A stretch of 64,000 nucleotides of DNA from positions 682,001 through 746,000 of the forward strand of contig NZ_CP080410.1 in NCBI RefSeq assembly GCF_019448255.1, in the 5' to 3' direction. Numbering within the stretch: position 1 is the stretch's first letter; the number at the start of each line of letters is the position of its first letter. Below the pieces are notes generated by a model. It saw only the letters and a program-made list of their open reading frames with translations. It had not been told where the DNA came from and did no database searches. The stretch comes from Qipengyuania flava. Its GTDB lineage: Bacteria > Pseudomonadota > Alphaproteobacteria > Sphingomonadales > Sphingomonadaceae. Below, in pieces: positions 1 through 8,345 of the stretch. Made by a program: the position numbers and the translations under genes.

Positions 1-1488
1 TTCCCGCCAGCCGCCTCGACCGTGGGCCTGGAAAGCGGCCCGCTGTTCGGTGTCCAGTTCAGCCAGCTGCCCTGCTCGGACCTGTCGGCGCGGATGAGCG
101 ACGGGATGATCGGACCGCAACGCTCGCCGCTTGGCCTTTCGGCCGATCCCGGAGGCTTCCCGCTCTACAAGGACGGGGTGGTCGTCGGCGGCATCGGTGT
201 TGCAGGCGACGGCGTCTACGGTTTCCACCCGGACACGATCAACCGCGACCGGGACGACGAGGAATACGCCGCCCTTGCGGGTACGCAGAATTTCACCCCG
301 CCGCGCTGGATCGAAGCCGACCGGATACCGGTGGACGGCACCAGCCTGCGGTATCGCGACGCCGCCGCCAGCGAGCTCGGGCCTCTTCAGACCAGTTTCG
401 GAGCCGTGAACGGCCCCGCCGGCGGTCTCGTTTCGGTGTTCGGCTACACCAACGGGGCCATCCGCGCGGGCGTGGCTTACGGAACGAATGCCTCGGGTAT
501 CCGGCGCAGCACATCGAGCGAGTTCGCAAATCCGGATGCCTATGTGCTGGTCAACGGGGCAGGGGCACCGCGCTTCCCGATCCGCGGGGGCACGGATGGC
601 GCCAGCATCAGCGCTCCGCTGAGCGCCGCGGAAGTGCGCGCCGTGCTGGAAGAGGCCTTCACCGTACTCAGCCGCGCGCGGGCCCAGATCCGCCGCCCCC
701 TGGACAGCCGGATGCAGGCGACGATCAGCCTCGTCGATACGCACGGCGCGGTGCTCGGCATCGTGCGGTCGCCCGATGGCCCGATCTTCGGGACGGACGT
801 CTCGCTCCAGAAGGCGCGCACAGCCGCGTTCTTCTCCAATTCGGTGGCGGCCGGGGACATGCAGGCTGCGGGGCCCACCATCGCCCGCTACGTAACCCGG
901 GTGCGCGATTTCCTCGGCGATGGGAGCGCCCTGACCGGTACCTTCGCCTTCGCCGACCGGTCGGGTGGCAACCTGTCGCGGCCCTATTTCCCTGATGGCG
1001 AGGTCGGCACCATCGCGGGACCCTTGTCGGTGGAACGGCCGGGCCAGTTCAGCCCCTTCATGACCGGGCTGCAGACCGACCTCATCATCCCGAACCTCTT
1101 CCAGCACCTCGGCTTCGTGATCTCGGGCGGGGGCAGCGCCGACACGCCGCGCGGCTGCACGCAACTGCCCGATGCACCCGGCGGCGGGAAGCGTGTGGGC
1201 AACGGCATCCAGATTTTCCCGGGCTCTGTCCCGATCTACCGCGGCAATGAGCTTGTCGGCGGGATCGGGGTGTCGGGCGACGGGATCGACCAGGACGACA
1301 TGGTCAGCTTCCTCGGTCTTCACAACGCGGGCCAGCGCGTTGGCGGGATCGGCAACGCGCGCGTCGAAATCCGCGCAGACCGGATCGTGGTCAACGTGAA
1401 CGGGCGCGATGTGCGCCTGCGCTACGTGAATTGCCCCTTCGCGCCGTTCCTCGACGATCCGGCGCAGAACGTCTGCGAGGGGCTGTGA
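1..1488 (+). CDS. GlcG/HbpS-like putative heme-binding protein, two-domain, 5' partial
   Basis: The reading frame is open to the left edge, so the N-terminus and any signal peptide lie outside the window. A GTG at 22 is only an internal candidate start. The visible ~495 residues contain the same motif twice, a short strand of the type P-[LI]-Y-[KR] followed by VGGIG[VA][SA]GDG: once near residue 50 and again near residue 410 (counted from base 22). A central stretch (LVDTHGAVLGIVRSPDG, then QKARTAAFFS) resembles the GlcG/HbpS (DUF336) fold, some members of which bind heme. The stop codon overlaps the ATG of the next gene (TGATG), so translation is probably coupled to the barrel and decaheme genes downstream. 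I infer a periplasmic or extracytoplasmic heme- or redox-binding role. Fold assignment is moderately sure; function is not. Confidence 0.7.
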   Translation, partial: FPPAASTVGLESGPLFGVQFSQLPCSDLSARMSDGMIGPQRSPLGLSADPGGFPLYKDGVVVGGIGVAGDGVYGFHPDTINRDRDDEEYAALAGTQNFTPPRWIEADRIPVDGTSLRYRDAAASELGPLQTSFGAVNGPAGGLVSVFGYTNGAIRAGVAYGTNASGIRRSTSSEFANPDAYVLVNGAGAPRFPIRGGTDGASISAPLSAAEVRAVLEEAFTVLSRARAQIRRPLDSRMQATISLVDTHGAVLGIVRSPDGPIFGTDVSLQKARTAAFFSNSVAAGDMQAAGPTIARYVTRVRDFLGDGSALTGTFAFADRSGGNLSRPYFPDGEVGTIAGPLSVERPGQFSPFMTGLQTDLIIPNLFQHLGFVISGGGSADTPRGCTQLPDAPGGGKRVGNGIQIFPGSVPIYRGNELVGGIGVSGDGIDQDDMVSFLGLHNAGQRVGGIGNARVEIRADRIVVNVNGRDVRLRYVNCPFAPFLDDPAQNVCEGL

Positions 1489-3338
1489 TGCTGGCGGGCG
1501 CTTTCATGCCGCTGGCGCTGGTGGTCGCAGCGCAGCAGGAACTGCCGCCGCAGGAAGAACCGGCCAGCGAGTTGCCGACCGTCAATCCCGAACCGGGCGA
1601 GCCGCCTGCCGTCGACAACGAAGTGATCGATGGCCGCCGTCGCCCCGATTACACCGAACCTTTGCCGGACGAGGTCTCGCAGACAAACGAGGGCGCGGTG
1701 CGCGCCCCGCCGCCCGAAGCCTTTCCCGTCGATCAGATCCCGATCCCGGACCGCTGGCGGCTGATCGAAAGCCTTGGCGTGGTCAAGGAACGCTGGTGGG
1801 ACCCCTACAACCAGAACACCTACAAAGGCGACCGGCCGATCAATCCGGACAAGGTCCCCTGGCTGCCGATCACCGGCGACGACTGGTTCTTCATTGCCAA
1901 TGCGGTGAGCGACACGGTGTTCGAACCGCGCACCTTCCCGATCCCCGTCGGCGTGCAGACCACCGAGCGCCCCGACAGCCTCGACGTTTTCGGCAAGGAT
2001 GCGAGCTATGTCCTGTCGCAGACCTTCATTGTCGGCGCGGCGCTGCTCAAGGGGAGCACCGCTTACAAGCCGCCCGATGTCGAATACCGTGTCACGCTGG
2101 CGGCGAACCTCAACTATGTCGACGTGCCCGAGCGGCGCGTTCTGTTCGTCGAACCGAGCAAGCCCTCGCACCGCTTCGACCACTTTGTCGGCGTGCAGGA
2201 AGCCTTCTTCGACTACCACTTCCGCAACGTGTCCGACCGCTACGATTTCGACAGCGTGCGCATCGGGATCCAGCCGTTCCAGGCCGATTTCCGCGGCTTC
2301 CTGTTCAACGACAACCAGCTTGGGGTGCGGTTCTTCGGTACGCGCGACAACAACCGCTTCCAGTACAATTTCGGCGGCTTCTGGCGGCTGGAGAAGGACA
2401 CCAACAGCGGGCTCAACGCGATCCTTCAGACCCCGCGCGACGATTACGTGTTCTACGTCAACGCCTACCGCCAGGACTTCCTGATCCCAGCGCTGACCAG
2501 CCAGCTGACCTTCGTGTGGAACGCCAACCGCGAGAGCGACGACGTCCAGATCGACGACAACGGCTTCCCGGTTCGTCCGGCCTTGCTCGGCTCGCTGCGC
2601 GGGCGCGAGTACGATGCGTTTTACATCGGCTACAACGCTGATGGCCGGATCGGGCGGATCAACCTGACGGGCAGCGCCTATTACGCCTTTGGCGAGGACC
2701 GCAATTCCTTCTTTACCGACCGGCCCGCCGACATCAGCGCCTTCTTCGCCGCGCTCGAGGCGAGCTATGACCGGGACTGGATCCGCTTCCGGATATCGGG
2801 CGCCTACGCCAGCGGCGACGGCGATCCGTATGACGACAAGGAAACCGGCTACGACGCGATTTTCGAGAACCCGGTCTTTGCCGGCGCGGACACCAGCTAC
2901 TGGATACGCCAGACCATTCCCTTTGCCGGTGGCGGCCGCGCGATCAGCGTCAACGGACGCAACGGCATCCTCAATTCGCTGCGCAGCTCCAAGGAACAGG
3001 GGCAGTCGAATTTCAACAATCCGGGCCTGATGCTGCTTGGGGTGGGTGCCGATTTCGACATCACCCCGGAATTCCGCCTTTCGGCCAACGCGAACCATTT
3101 ATGGTTCGAGAATACCGCCACGCTTCAGGCGCTGCGCAACGAGGGCTCGATCCCCAAGGAGATCGGCTGGGACCTTTCGGCCGCGGCGATCTGGCGGCCC
3201 AAGGCGACGCAGAACATCGTGTTCCGCCTGTCCGCCGCCGCGCTCATATCGGGTGACGGCTTCGACGACCTGTTCACCTCCCTCGGCAATCCGGGCGCCT
3301 ATTATTCGGTGCTCGCCAACGCGATCCTGACCTACTGA
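1488..3338 (+). CDS. Outer-membrane beta-barrel protein, candidate porin partner of the decaheme cytochrome
   Basis: The ATG at 1488 overlaps the upstream stop and gives a 616-aa protein with a short hydrophobic N-terminal signal (MLAGAFMPLALVVAAQ), followed by an acidic, proline-rich linker to about residue 60. The rest consists of alternating hydrophobic/polar strands rich in Tyr, Phe, Asp and Asn with short turns, the usual look of an outer-membrane barrel. It ends in ANAILTY, an aromatic-terminated last strand. I recognise no named porin family. Its stop overlaps the start of the decaheme cytochrome (TGATG), so the two are co-translated, as in porin-cytochrome gene pairs. By that analogy it could be the sleeve holding a cytochrome in the outer membrane. 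It could also be an unrelated outer-membrane channel. Confidence 0.72.
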   Translation: MLAGAFMPLALVVAAQQELPPQEEPASELPTVNPEPGEPPAVDNEVIDGRRRPDYTEPLPDEVSQTNEGAVRAPPPEAFPVDQIPIPDRWRLIESLGVVKERWWDPYNQNTYKGDRPINPDKVPWLPITGDDWFFIANAVSDTVFEPRTFPIPVGVQTTERPDSLDVFGKDASYVLSQTFIVGAALLKGSTAYKPPDVEYRVTLAANLNYVDVPERRVLFVEPSKPSHRFDHFVGVQEAFFDYHFRNVSDRYDFDSVRIGIQPFQADFRGFLFNDNQLGVRFFGTRDNNRFQYNFGGFWRLEKDTNSGLNAILQTPRDDYVFYVNAYRQDFLIPALTSQLTFVWNANRESDDVQIDDNGFPVRPALLGSLRGREYDAFYIGYNADGRIGRINLTGSAYYAFGEDRNSFFTDRPADISAFFAALEASYDRDWIRFRISGAYASGDGDPYDDKETGYDAIFENPVFAGADTSYWIRQTIPFAGGGRAISVNGRNGILNSLRSSKEQGQSNFNNPGLMLLGVGADFDITPEFRLSANANHLWFENTATLQALRNEGSIPKEIGWDLSAAAIWRPKATQNIVFRLSAAALISGDGFDDLFTSLGNPGAYYSVLANAILTY

Positions 3339-6300
3339 TGCGCGCGCTCTCCCGCCTCTTCCTCGCGATCGGCCTGATGCTCCTGGCAGGGGCCATGGGC
3401 CTGCGTGCGGCGGAAAAGGAAAAGCCGGTCAAGCGCGACTACAGCCTCGTTACCGCCGCTCCCGCGCCGCGCATCCAGACCGAAGAGCAGATGGCGGCGA
3501 AGTCGGCTGGGTGTTTCTCCTGCCATGTGCGCACCGACGAGCCGACGATGCACGAGACGCCCGCCGTCCGGCTTGGCTGTGTCGACTGCCATGGAGGCAA
3601 TCCCAATGTCTTCGGCGACAGCGAATTGTCGCATGACGATGTGGCCTACATCGCGGCGCGCGATGCGGCCCATGTCCTGCCGACCTATCCCAAGAGCTGG
3701 CACTGGCCGTCCTCGGCCAATCCCAAGCGGTCCTATGCGCTGCTCAACAAGGAAGACCCGGTCTTCATCCGCTTCGTGAACCCCAGCGATTACCGCGTGG
3801 TGCGCGAGGCCTGCGGCGCATGCCATATCGAGACGATCGAGGCGGCCGAGCGTTCGATCATGGCTTCAGGGGCGATGCTGTGGGGCGGGGCGGCCTACAA
3901 TAACGGGATACTGCCTTTCAAAAGGTATATCCTAGGCGAAGCCTATACCCGCGACGGCAAACCGGCGAAGATCGAGAGCCCCGGCGCACCGCCCGCTACG
4001 CTGACCGAAAACCAGAAGGCGCGCGGAGCGATCGAGGCGCTCTACCCCATGCCGACCTGGCATGTGATCCCGCCGGCCGATGTCTTCCGCGTGTTCGAAC
4101 GCGGCGGCCGCAACGTGGCATCGCAATTCCCCGAAGTCGGCATCCCTAACCCGACCGGCCTCATCCAGCGGCTGGAAGAACCGGGCCGGCCCGATCTCAA
4201 GCAATCGAACAGGGGCCCGGGCACGGGGCTCCGCGTCGCGATCCCCGTGCTCAACATCCACAAGACCCGGCTCAACGACCCGTTCATGTGGTTCATGGGC
4301 ACGAACGACCAGCCCGGCGATTATCGCCATTCGGGCTGCGCAGGCTGCCATGTGGTCTACGCCAACGACCGCGAGCCGCGCCATTCGCTGACCTACGCAC
4401 AATACGGACGCGACGGGCAAAGCGCGACCGTGGACCCGACCATCGCTTCGCTGCTCGAGGGCGGCCACGGCGACGGCGAGGGATATGGCAGCGGTCACGG
4501 GGCGGTGAAGAAGCCCGGGCATTCGGACGACGAGCCAGTGAAGGAAAAAGGCCACCCGATCCGGCACAGCTTCACCCGGTCGATCCCGACCGCGCAGTGC
4601 ATGAACTGCCACATGCACCAGCCCAACATCTTCCTCAATTCCTACCTCGGCTACACCATGTGGGATTACGAAAGCGATGCGCCGCACATGTGGCCCAAGG
4701 AGCAGAAGTATCCCACGGCAAAGGAGGTCCGCGCCGTCCTCGATCGTAATCCGGAAGGGGCCGCGCCGAAGGGCAAGTGGGCCGACCTCGATTTCCTGCG
4801 CAACGTCTACGATCTCAATCCCGATCTCAGCGACACGCAGTTTGCCGATTACCACGGGCACGGCTGGAACTTCCGTGCGATCCTGAAGCGCGACCGTGAG
4901 GGGAACCTGCTCGACAAGGACAACAACATCGTCCCGCACGACGATCCGGAGAAGTGGCGGCGCGAGGGTGAGGGCAAGTTCGTCGAGGTCGGGGTGAACC
5001 CGGGCAAGACGGTCCACATGATGGACATCCACGCCGAAAAGGGCCTCCAGTGCGCCGACTGCCACTTCGGCCAGGACAGCCACGGCAACGGCCTCATCTA
5101 CACCGAGGTCGCCAACGCGGTGGAGATCGGCTGCAAGGACTGCCATGGCACGGCGGATGCCTATCCCACCCTGCGGACCAGCGGCCCGGCTGCGCCGCCC
5201 AAGGGCACCAACCTGGCGCTGCTGCGCAATCCCGATGGCAAGCGCCGGTTCGAGTGGGCCTATGGCGAGGATGGCCGGCAAGTGCTCATCCAGCGTTCCA
5301 TTGTCGATCCCGACCTCGAATGGGAAGTCAGCCTGACTCGCGAAAGCGTCGATCCCACAGCGCGCGATTTCAACGCCAAGTCGGCGCGCGCCAAGCTGAT
5401 GAGCCGGACGGGCGCCGAAACCGGCCGGTTCGAATTCGGCACCGGGGTCGCGCCCGAAGACCGCGCGCATGGCACGGAAGAAATGGCCTGCTTCACCTGC
5501 CACCTTTCCTGGACCACCAGCTGCGGCGGGTGCCACCTGCCGATCGAGGCCAACTGGAAGACCAAGTCGCACCACTACGGCAGCGAGGAAACGCGCAATT
5601 TCGCCACCTACAATCCGCAGGTCGCGCGCGACCAGATGTTCCAGCTCGGCCGCCACCAGACGACCAAGGGCAACCAGGTCGCCCCGATCCGTTCAACCAG
5701 CGCGCTGGTGCTGTCTTCGACCAACATCAACCGCGAACGCATCTATGTGCAGCAGCCGCCGGTCGCGGCGAGCGGCTATTCGAGCCAGGCCTTCGCGCCG
5801 CACTTCCCGCACACCGTCCGCTTGACCGAGACCAAGACTTGCAGCGACTGCCATCTCTCGGCCGCGGAAGACAACAATGCGATCATGAGCCAGCTGCTGC
5901 TGCTCGGCACCAATTTCGTGAACTTCGTCGGCCTCAACGCCTGGGTCGGCCTCGACACTGGCTTCGAGGCGGTGCGCGTGACCGAATGGGACGAGCCGCA
6001 GGCGGTGCTGGGCAGCTACCTCCACCGCTACGCCTACCCCGACTACTGGCGCATGCACGTCGAGGACAACGACCGTGAGCTCAAGGACTGGGTGCGTGGC
6101 AAGACCTTCGATGGGGACGTCAGCGGCGAGACCAAGGCCTTCGAACAGTTCGCCAATGTGCACGAGGGCACGCGCGACGGCGTCGGCTGCCTGCAGCTGC
6201 GCGGCGAATACATGTTCGTCGCCGAAGGGAAAGGCGGCTTCCGCGTCTACGATGTGGCATCGATTGCCAACAAGGGCGTCTCCGAACGCATCCTCACCGC

Positions 6301-7456
6301 TCCCTTCAGCGCCATGGGGCACGACACGCGGGTGAAGACGAAGAACGCCACTTGCATGGCGCTCGCCACCAACCAGCCGGTGCGGCCAGACCGCAACAAG
6401 GCCATGGCCGCGACTCCGGTGAACGATGCCGAGGGGAACCCGGTCTTCAACGAAGACGGCACGGCGATGACCCTGCTGCAGGTCAACCAGGAACAGCCGA
6501 TGAAGCCGATCTACGATTACGCGGTGATCACCGATGCAGTCGAAGGCCTCGTGCTGGTCAATGTCGAGACGATGGCCGACGGCGAGTTTCGCAACAACAA
6601 GCTGAAGCGCTCGCGCTTTGCCGATGGCAGCAAGGCGTGGAACCCCGACGGCGTGCTCGATGGCGCGCGGCACATAACGCTTGCCGGCGACATCGCCTAT
6701 GTCACGGCCACGGCCGGTCTCGTCACCATCGACCTTGCCAATCCGCTGGATCCGCAGCTGACGTCGGTGCGCCTGCTGGCCGATGCTCGCGCTTCGACAA
6801 TCCAGTTCCGCTACCTCTGGGTCACCGACGCGGACGGCGTGAAGCTGTTCGATGTCACCGATATGCGAGAGCCCGTTGCCGTGCCTCAGGCGACCGTGCC
6901 GTTGGCCGATGCGCGGCGGGTCTATGTCGCGCGCACCTATGCCTATGTGGCGGCCAAGCAGGACGGGCTGGTGATCCTCGATGTGACCCGCCCGCTGTCT
7001 CCAAAGGTCTACCAGCGCGTGACGCTCGATGGCGCTCTGAACGATGCCGAGGACGTGATCGTCGGCTCAACCAACGCGACGCTCTTCGCCTATGTCGCCG
7101 ATGGACGAAACGGGCTCAAGGTGCTGCAACTGACGACGCCGGACAGCCAGCCCAATTTCTACGGCTTCAGCCCTGCGCCCAAGCCCGAACTCATCGCCTG
7201 GGCCAAGACCAAGGGCGCTGCCCTGTCGCTCAGCAAGGGGCTCGACCGGGATCGCGGGGTGGACGAGACCGGCGGGCAGATGGCTGTGTTCGGCCGGCTC
7301 GGTTCGCGGCCCTTCAACCGCGCCGAAATGGAAAGGCTGTTCCTCACGCGCGCAGGTGTGCCCTGGAAGGTCTCGGACGAGCCGGACATGAGCGCGTGGG
7401 TCGGGGGTAGCGGCCCCTGGCTGGACCGCAGCCGGGCGGCGATGGGCGGTGACTAG
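3338..7456 (+). CDS. Secreted decaheme c-type cytochrome with C-terminal LVIVD repeats
   Basis: The protein has 1372 aa and starts with a signal peptide (LFLAIGLMLLAGAMGLRA, residues 7-24). Ten CXXCH heme-attachment motifs start near residues 59, 81, 159, 334, 421, 572, 599, 718, 729 and 835. From about residue 965 to 1260 come repeats of the LVIVD type (for example GGFRVYDVAS, GLVTIDLANP, GVKLFDVTD, GLVILDVTRP, GLKVLQLTTP), which are predicted beta-propeller-like blades. A His/Gly-rich insert lies near residues 370-410. Multiheme proteins of this kind carry electrons outside the cytoplasm; the propeller could bind a partner or the substrate. I recognise no known reductase subfamily. The gene closes the plus-strand operon and meets the phosphodiesterase gene tail to tail with only 3 bases between the stops. 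Confidence 0.88.
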   Translation: MRALSRLFLAIGLMLLAGAMGLRAAEKEKPVKRDYSLVTAAPAPRIQTEEQMAAKSAGCFSCHVRTDEPTMHETPAVRLGCVDCHGGNPNVFGDSELSHDDVAYIAARDAAHVLPTYPKSWHWPSSANPKRSYALLNKEDPVFIRFVNPSDYRVVREACGACHIETIEAAERSIMASGAMLWGGAAYNNGILPFKRYILGEAYTRDGKPAKIESPGAPPATLTENQKARGAIEALYPMPTWHVIPPADVFRVFERGGRNVASQFPEVGIPNPTGLIQRLEEPGRPDLKQSNRGPGTGLRVAIPVLNIHKTRLNDPFMWFMGTNDQPGDYRHSGCAGCHVVYANDREPRHSLTYAQYGRDGQSATVDPTIASLLEGGHGDGEGYGSGHGAVKKPGHSDDEPVKEKGHPIRHSFTRSIPTAQCMNCHMHQPNIFLNSYLGYTMWDYESDAPHMWPKEQKYPTAKEVRAVLDRNPEGAAPKGKWADLDFLRNVYDLNPDLSDTQFADYHGHGWNFRAILKRDREGNLLDKDNNIVPHDDPEKWRREGEGKFVEVGVNPGKTVHMMDIHAEKGLQCADCHFGQDSHGNGLIYTEVANAVEIGCKDCHGTADAYPTLRTSGPAAPPKGTNLALLRNPDGKRRFEWAYGEDGRQVLIQRSIVDPDLEWEVSLTRESVDPTARDFNAKSARAKLMSRTGAETGRFEFGTGVAPEDRAHGTEEMACFTCHLSWTTSCGGCHLPIEANWKTKSHHYGSEETRNFATYNPQVARDQMFQLGRHQTTKGNQVAPIRSTSALVLSSTNINRERIYVQQPPVAASGYSSQAFAPHFPHTVRLTETKTCSDCHLSAAEDNNAIMSQLLLLGTNFVNFVGLNAWVGLDTGFEAVRVTEWDEPQAVLGSYLHRYAYPDYWRMHVEDNDRELKDWVRGKTFDGDVSGETKAFEQFANVHEGTRDGVGCLQLRGEYMFVAEGKGGFRVYDVASIANKGVSERILTAPFSAMGHDTRVKTKNATCMALATNQPVRPDRNKAMAATPVNDAEGNPVFNEDGTAMTLLQVNQEQPMKPIYDYAVITDAVEGLVLVNVETMADGEFRNNKLKRSRFADGSKAWNPDGVLDGARHITLAGDIAYVTATAGLVTIDLANPLDPQLTSVRLLADARASTIQFRYLWVTDADGVKLFDVTDMREPVAVPQATVPLADARRVYVARTYAYVAAKQDGLVILDVTRPLSPKVYQRVTLDGALNDAEDVIVGSTNATLFAYVADGRNGLKVLQLTTPDSQPNFYGFSPAPKPELIAWAKTKGAALSLSKGLDRDRGVDETGGQMAVFGRLGSRPFNRAEMERLFLTRAGVPWKVSDEPDMSAWVGGSGPWLDRSRAAMGGD

Positions 7457-7459
7457 GCC

Positions 7460-8314
7460 CTAGCGGCGCTCTTGCTTCATTTCCCGGATCATGGGCTTCA
7501 GGTGCTCCCCGTAATAGGCCAGCACGTCCCAATCGCCGCAGCTCTCGTAATGCGTGATCAGGTCCTGCCCGTTCCAGTAATGCAGCGCGTAACTGGGCGG
7601 TTCGGTCGTGATAAGCGCACGGTTGTCGGCCCGGTTCTCATCGACGGGGCGCAGGTCGAGCGCCACCAGCGGTGCGACCGAGGGCGTGATGCCCAGCGGG
7701 ATGCCGCGAAAGCATGCGCTTACCCGCCGGTGCAAGTGCCCGCAGTGGATGCCCCGGATCGCATTCTCGTGACCCTCTACCGCTTCGGCAAAGTGGGTGA
7801 TCCACTGTTCGTCCGCGGCCGGATCCATCCAGTCTATCCCGCTGACAATGGGTGGGTGGTGCATGAAGATAACGCAGGGCCGCCCCTGACCGTCTTCAAG
7901 CTGCGCACGCAGCCAGTCGCGCCGCTGCTCGCAGAAGGCGCCGCCGTGGCGTCCTTCTTCGAAGGTATCGAGGCAGATGATGCGCAGGCCATCGCGCTCG
8001 ATAACGTAGTGGAGGAACCCCGTCCCATCGTCCGGCGTGCCGGGAAAGGCCTTGCGCAGCTCTTCGCGGGTGTCGTGATTCCCGACCAGCGGAAGCACAG
8101 GGCAGGGAAAATCGGAGAGGATGGCGGCGATCTTCTCGAAGCTATCCTGGTCGCCGTGATCGGTAAGGTCACCCGATAGCAGCAGGAAATCGAGCGTGTG
8201 CGGCGCCTTCTCGAAACGGTCGAGAACCTGCCGGAAACGGATCCGGTTGAGCTCTTCCGGACGCGCATCGGGATCAAAGCCGATGTGGATGTCGGTGATC
8301 TGGGCGATCAGCAA
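7460..8314 (-). CDS. Class III cyclic-nucleotide phosphodiesterase-like metallophosphoesterase (CpdA-like)
   Basis: This calcineurin-like metallophosphoesterase has 284 aa and the full set of metal-binding motifs: TDIHIG at the N-terminus, SGDLTD, GNHD, MHHPP and GHLH. The order and spacing match the CpdA/GpdQ class, which hydrolyses cAMP or glycerophosphodiesters. No ATG fits; I chose the TTG at 8314 because it directly precedes the conserved LIAQITDIH strand and has AGGAG six to eight bases upstream. It lies 31 bases downstream of the FHA-decaheme gene on the same strand and is probably the last gene of that operon. The operon also encodes a protein with two cyclic-nucleotide-binding domains, so I infer that it lowers a local cyclic-nucleotide signal. 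Substrate is not proven from sequence. Confidence 0.85.
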   Translation of the reverse strand: MLIAQITDIHIGFDPDARPEELNRIRFRQVLDRFEKAPHTLDFLLLSGDLTDHGDQDSFEKIAAILSDFPCPVLPLVGNHDTREELRKAFPGTPDDGTGFLHYVIERDGLRIICLDTFEEGRHGGAFCEQRRDWLRAQLEDGQGRPCVIFMHHPPIVSGIDWMDPAADEQWITHFAEAVEGHENAIRGIHCGHLHRRVSACFRGIPLGITPSVAPLVALDLRPVDENRADNRALITTEPPSYALHYWNGQDLITHYESCGDWDVLAYYGEHLKPMIREMKQERR

Positions 8315-8345
8315 GGCGGCTCTCCTCTGGGCTCCTGTCGGCCGG

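Noticed and set aside
1422-3098. Long open frame (558 codons) on the minus strand opposite the beta-barrel gene
   Set aside because: It is a GC-skew shadow: the translation is low-complexity (many V, A, R and D runs), there is no domain, and the plus-strand gene has a signal peptide and barrel pattern.
3932-5656. Long minus-strand frame (574 codons) opposite the decaheme gene
   Set aside because: The plus strand has ten CXXCH motifs and a signal peptide; the minus translation has no recognisable features.
8314-8345. ATG overlapping the stop of the FHA-decaheme gene as the start of the phosphodiesterase
   Set aside because: That ATG opens a frame that ends after 13 codons and is not in the phosphodiesterase frame; TTG 8314 fits the ribosome site and conserved N-terminus.
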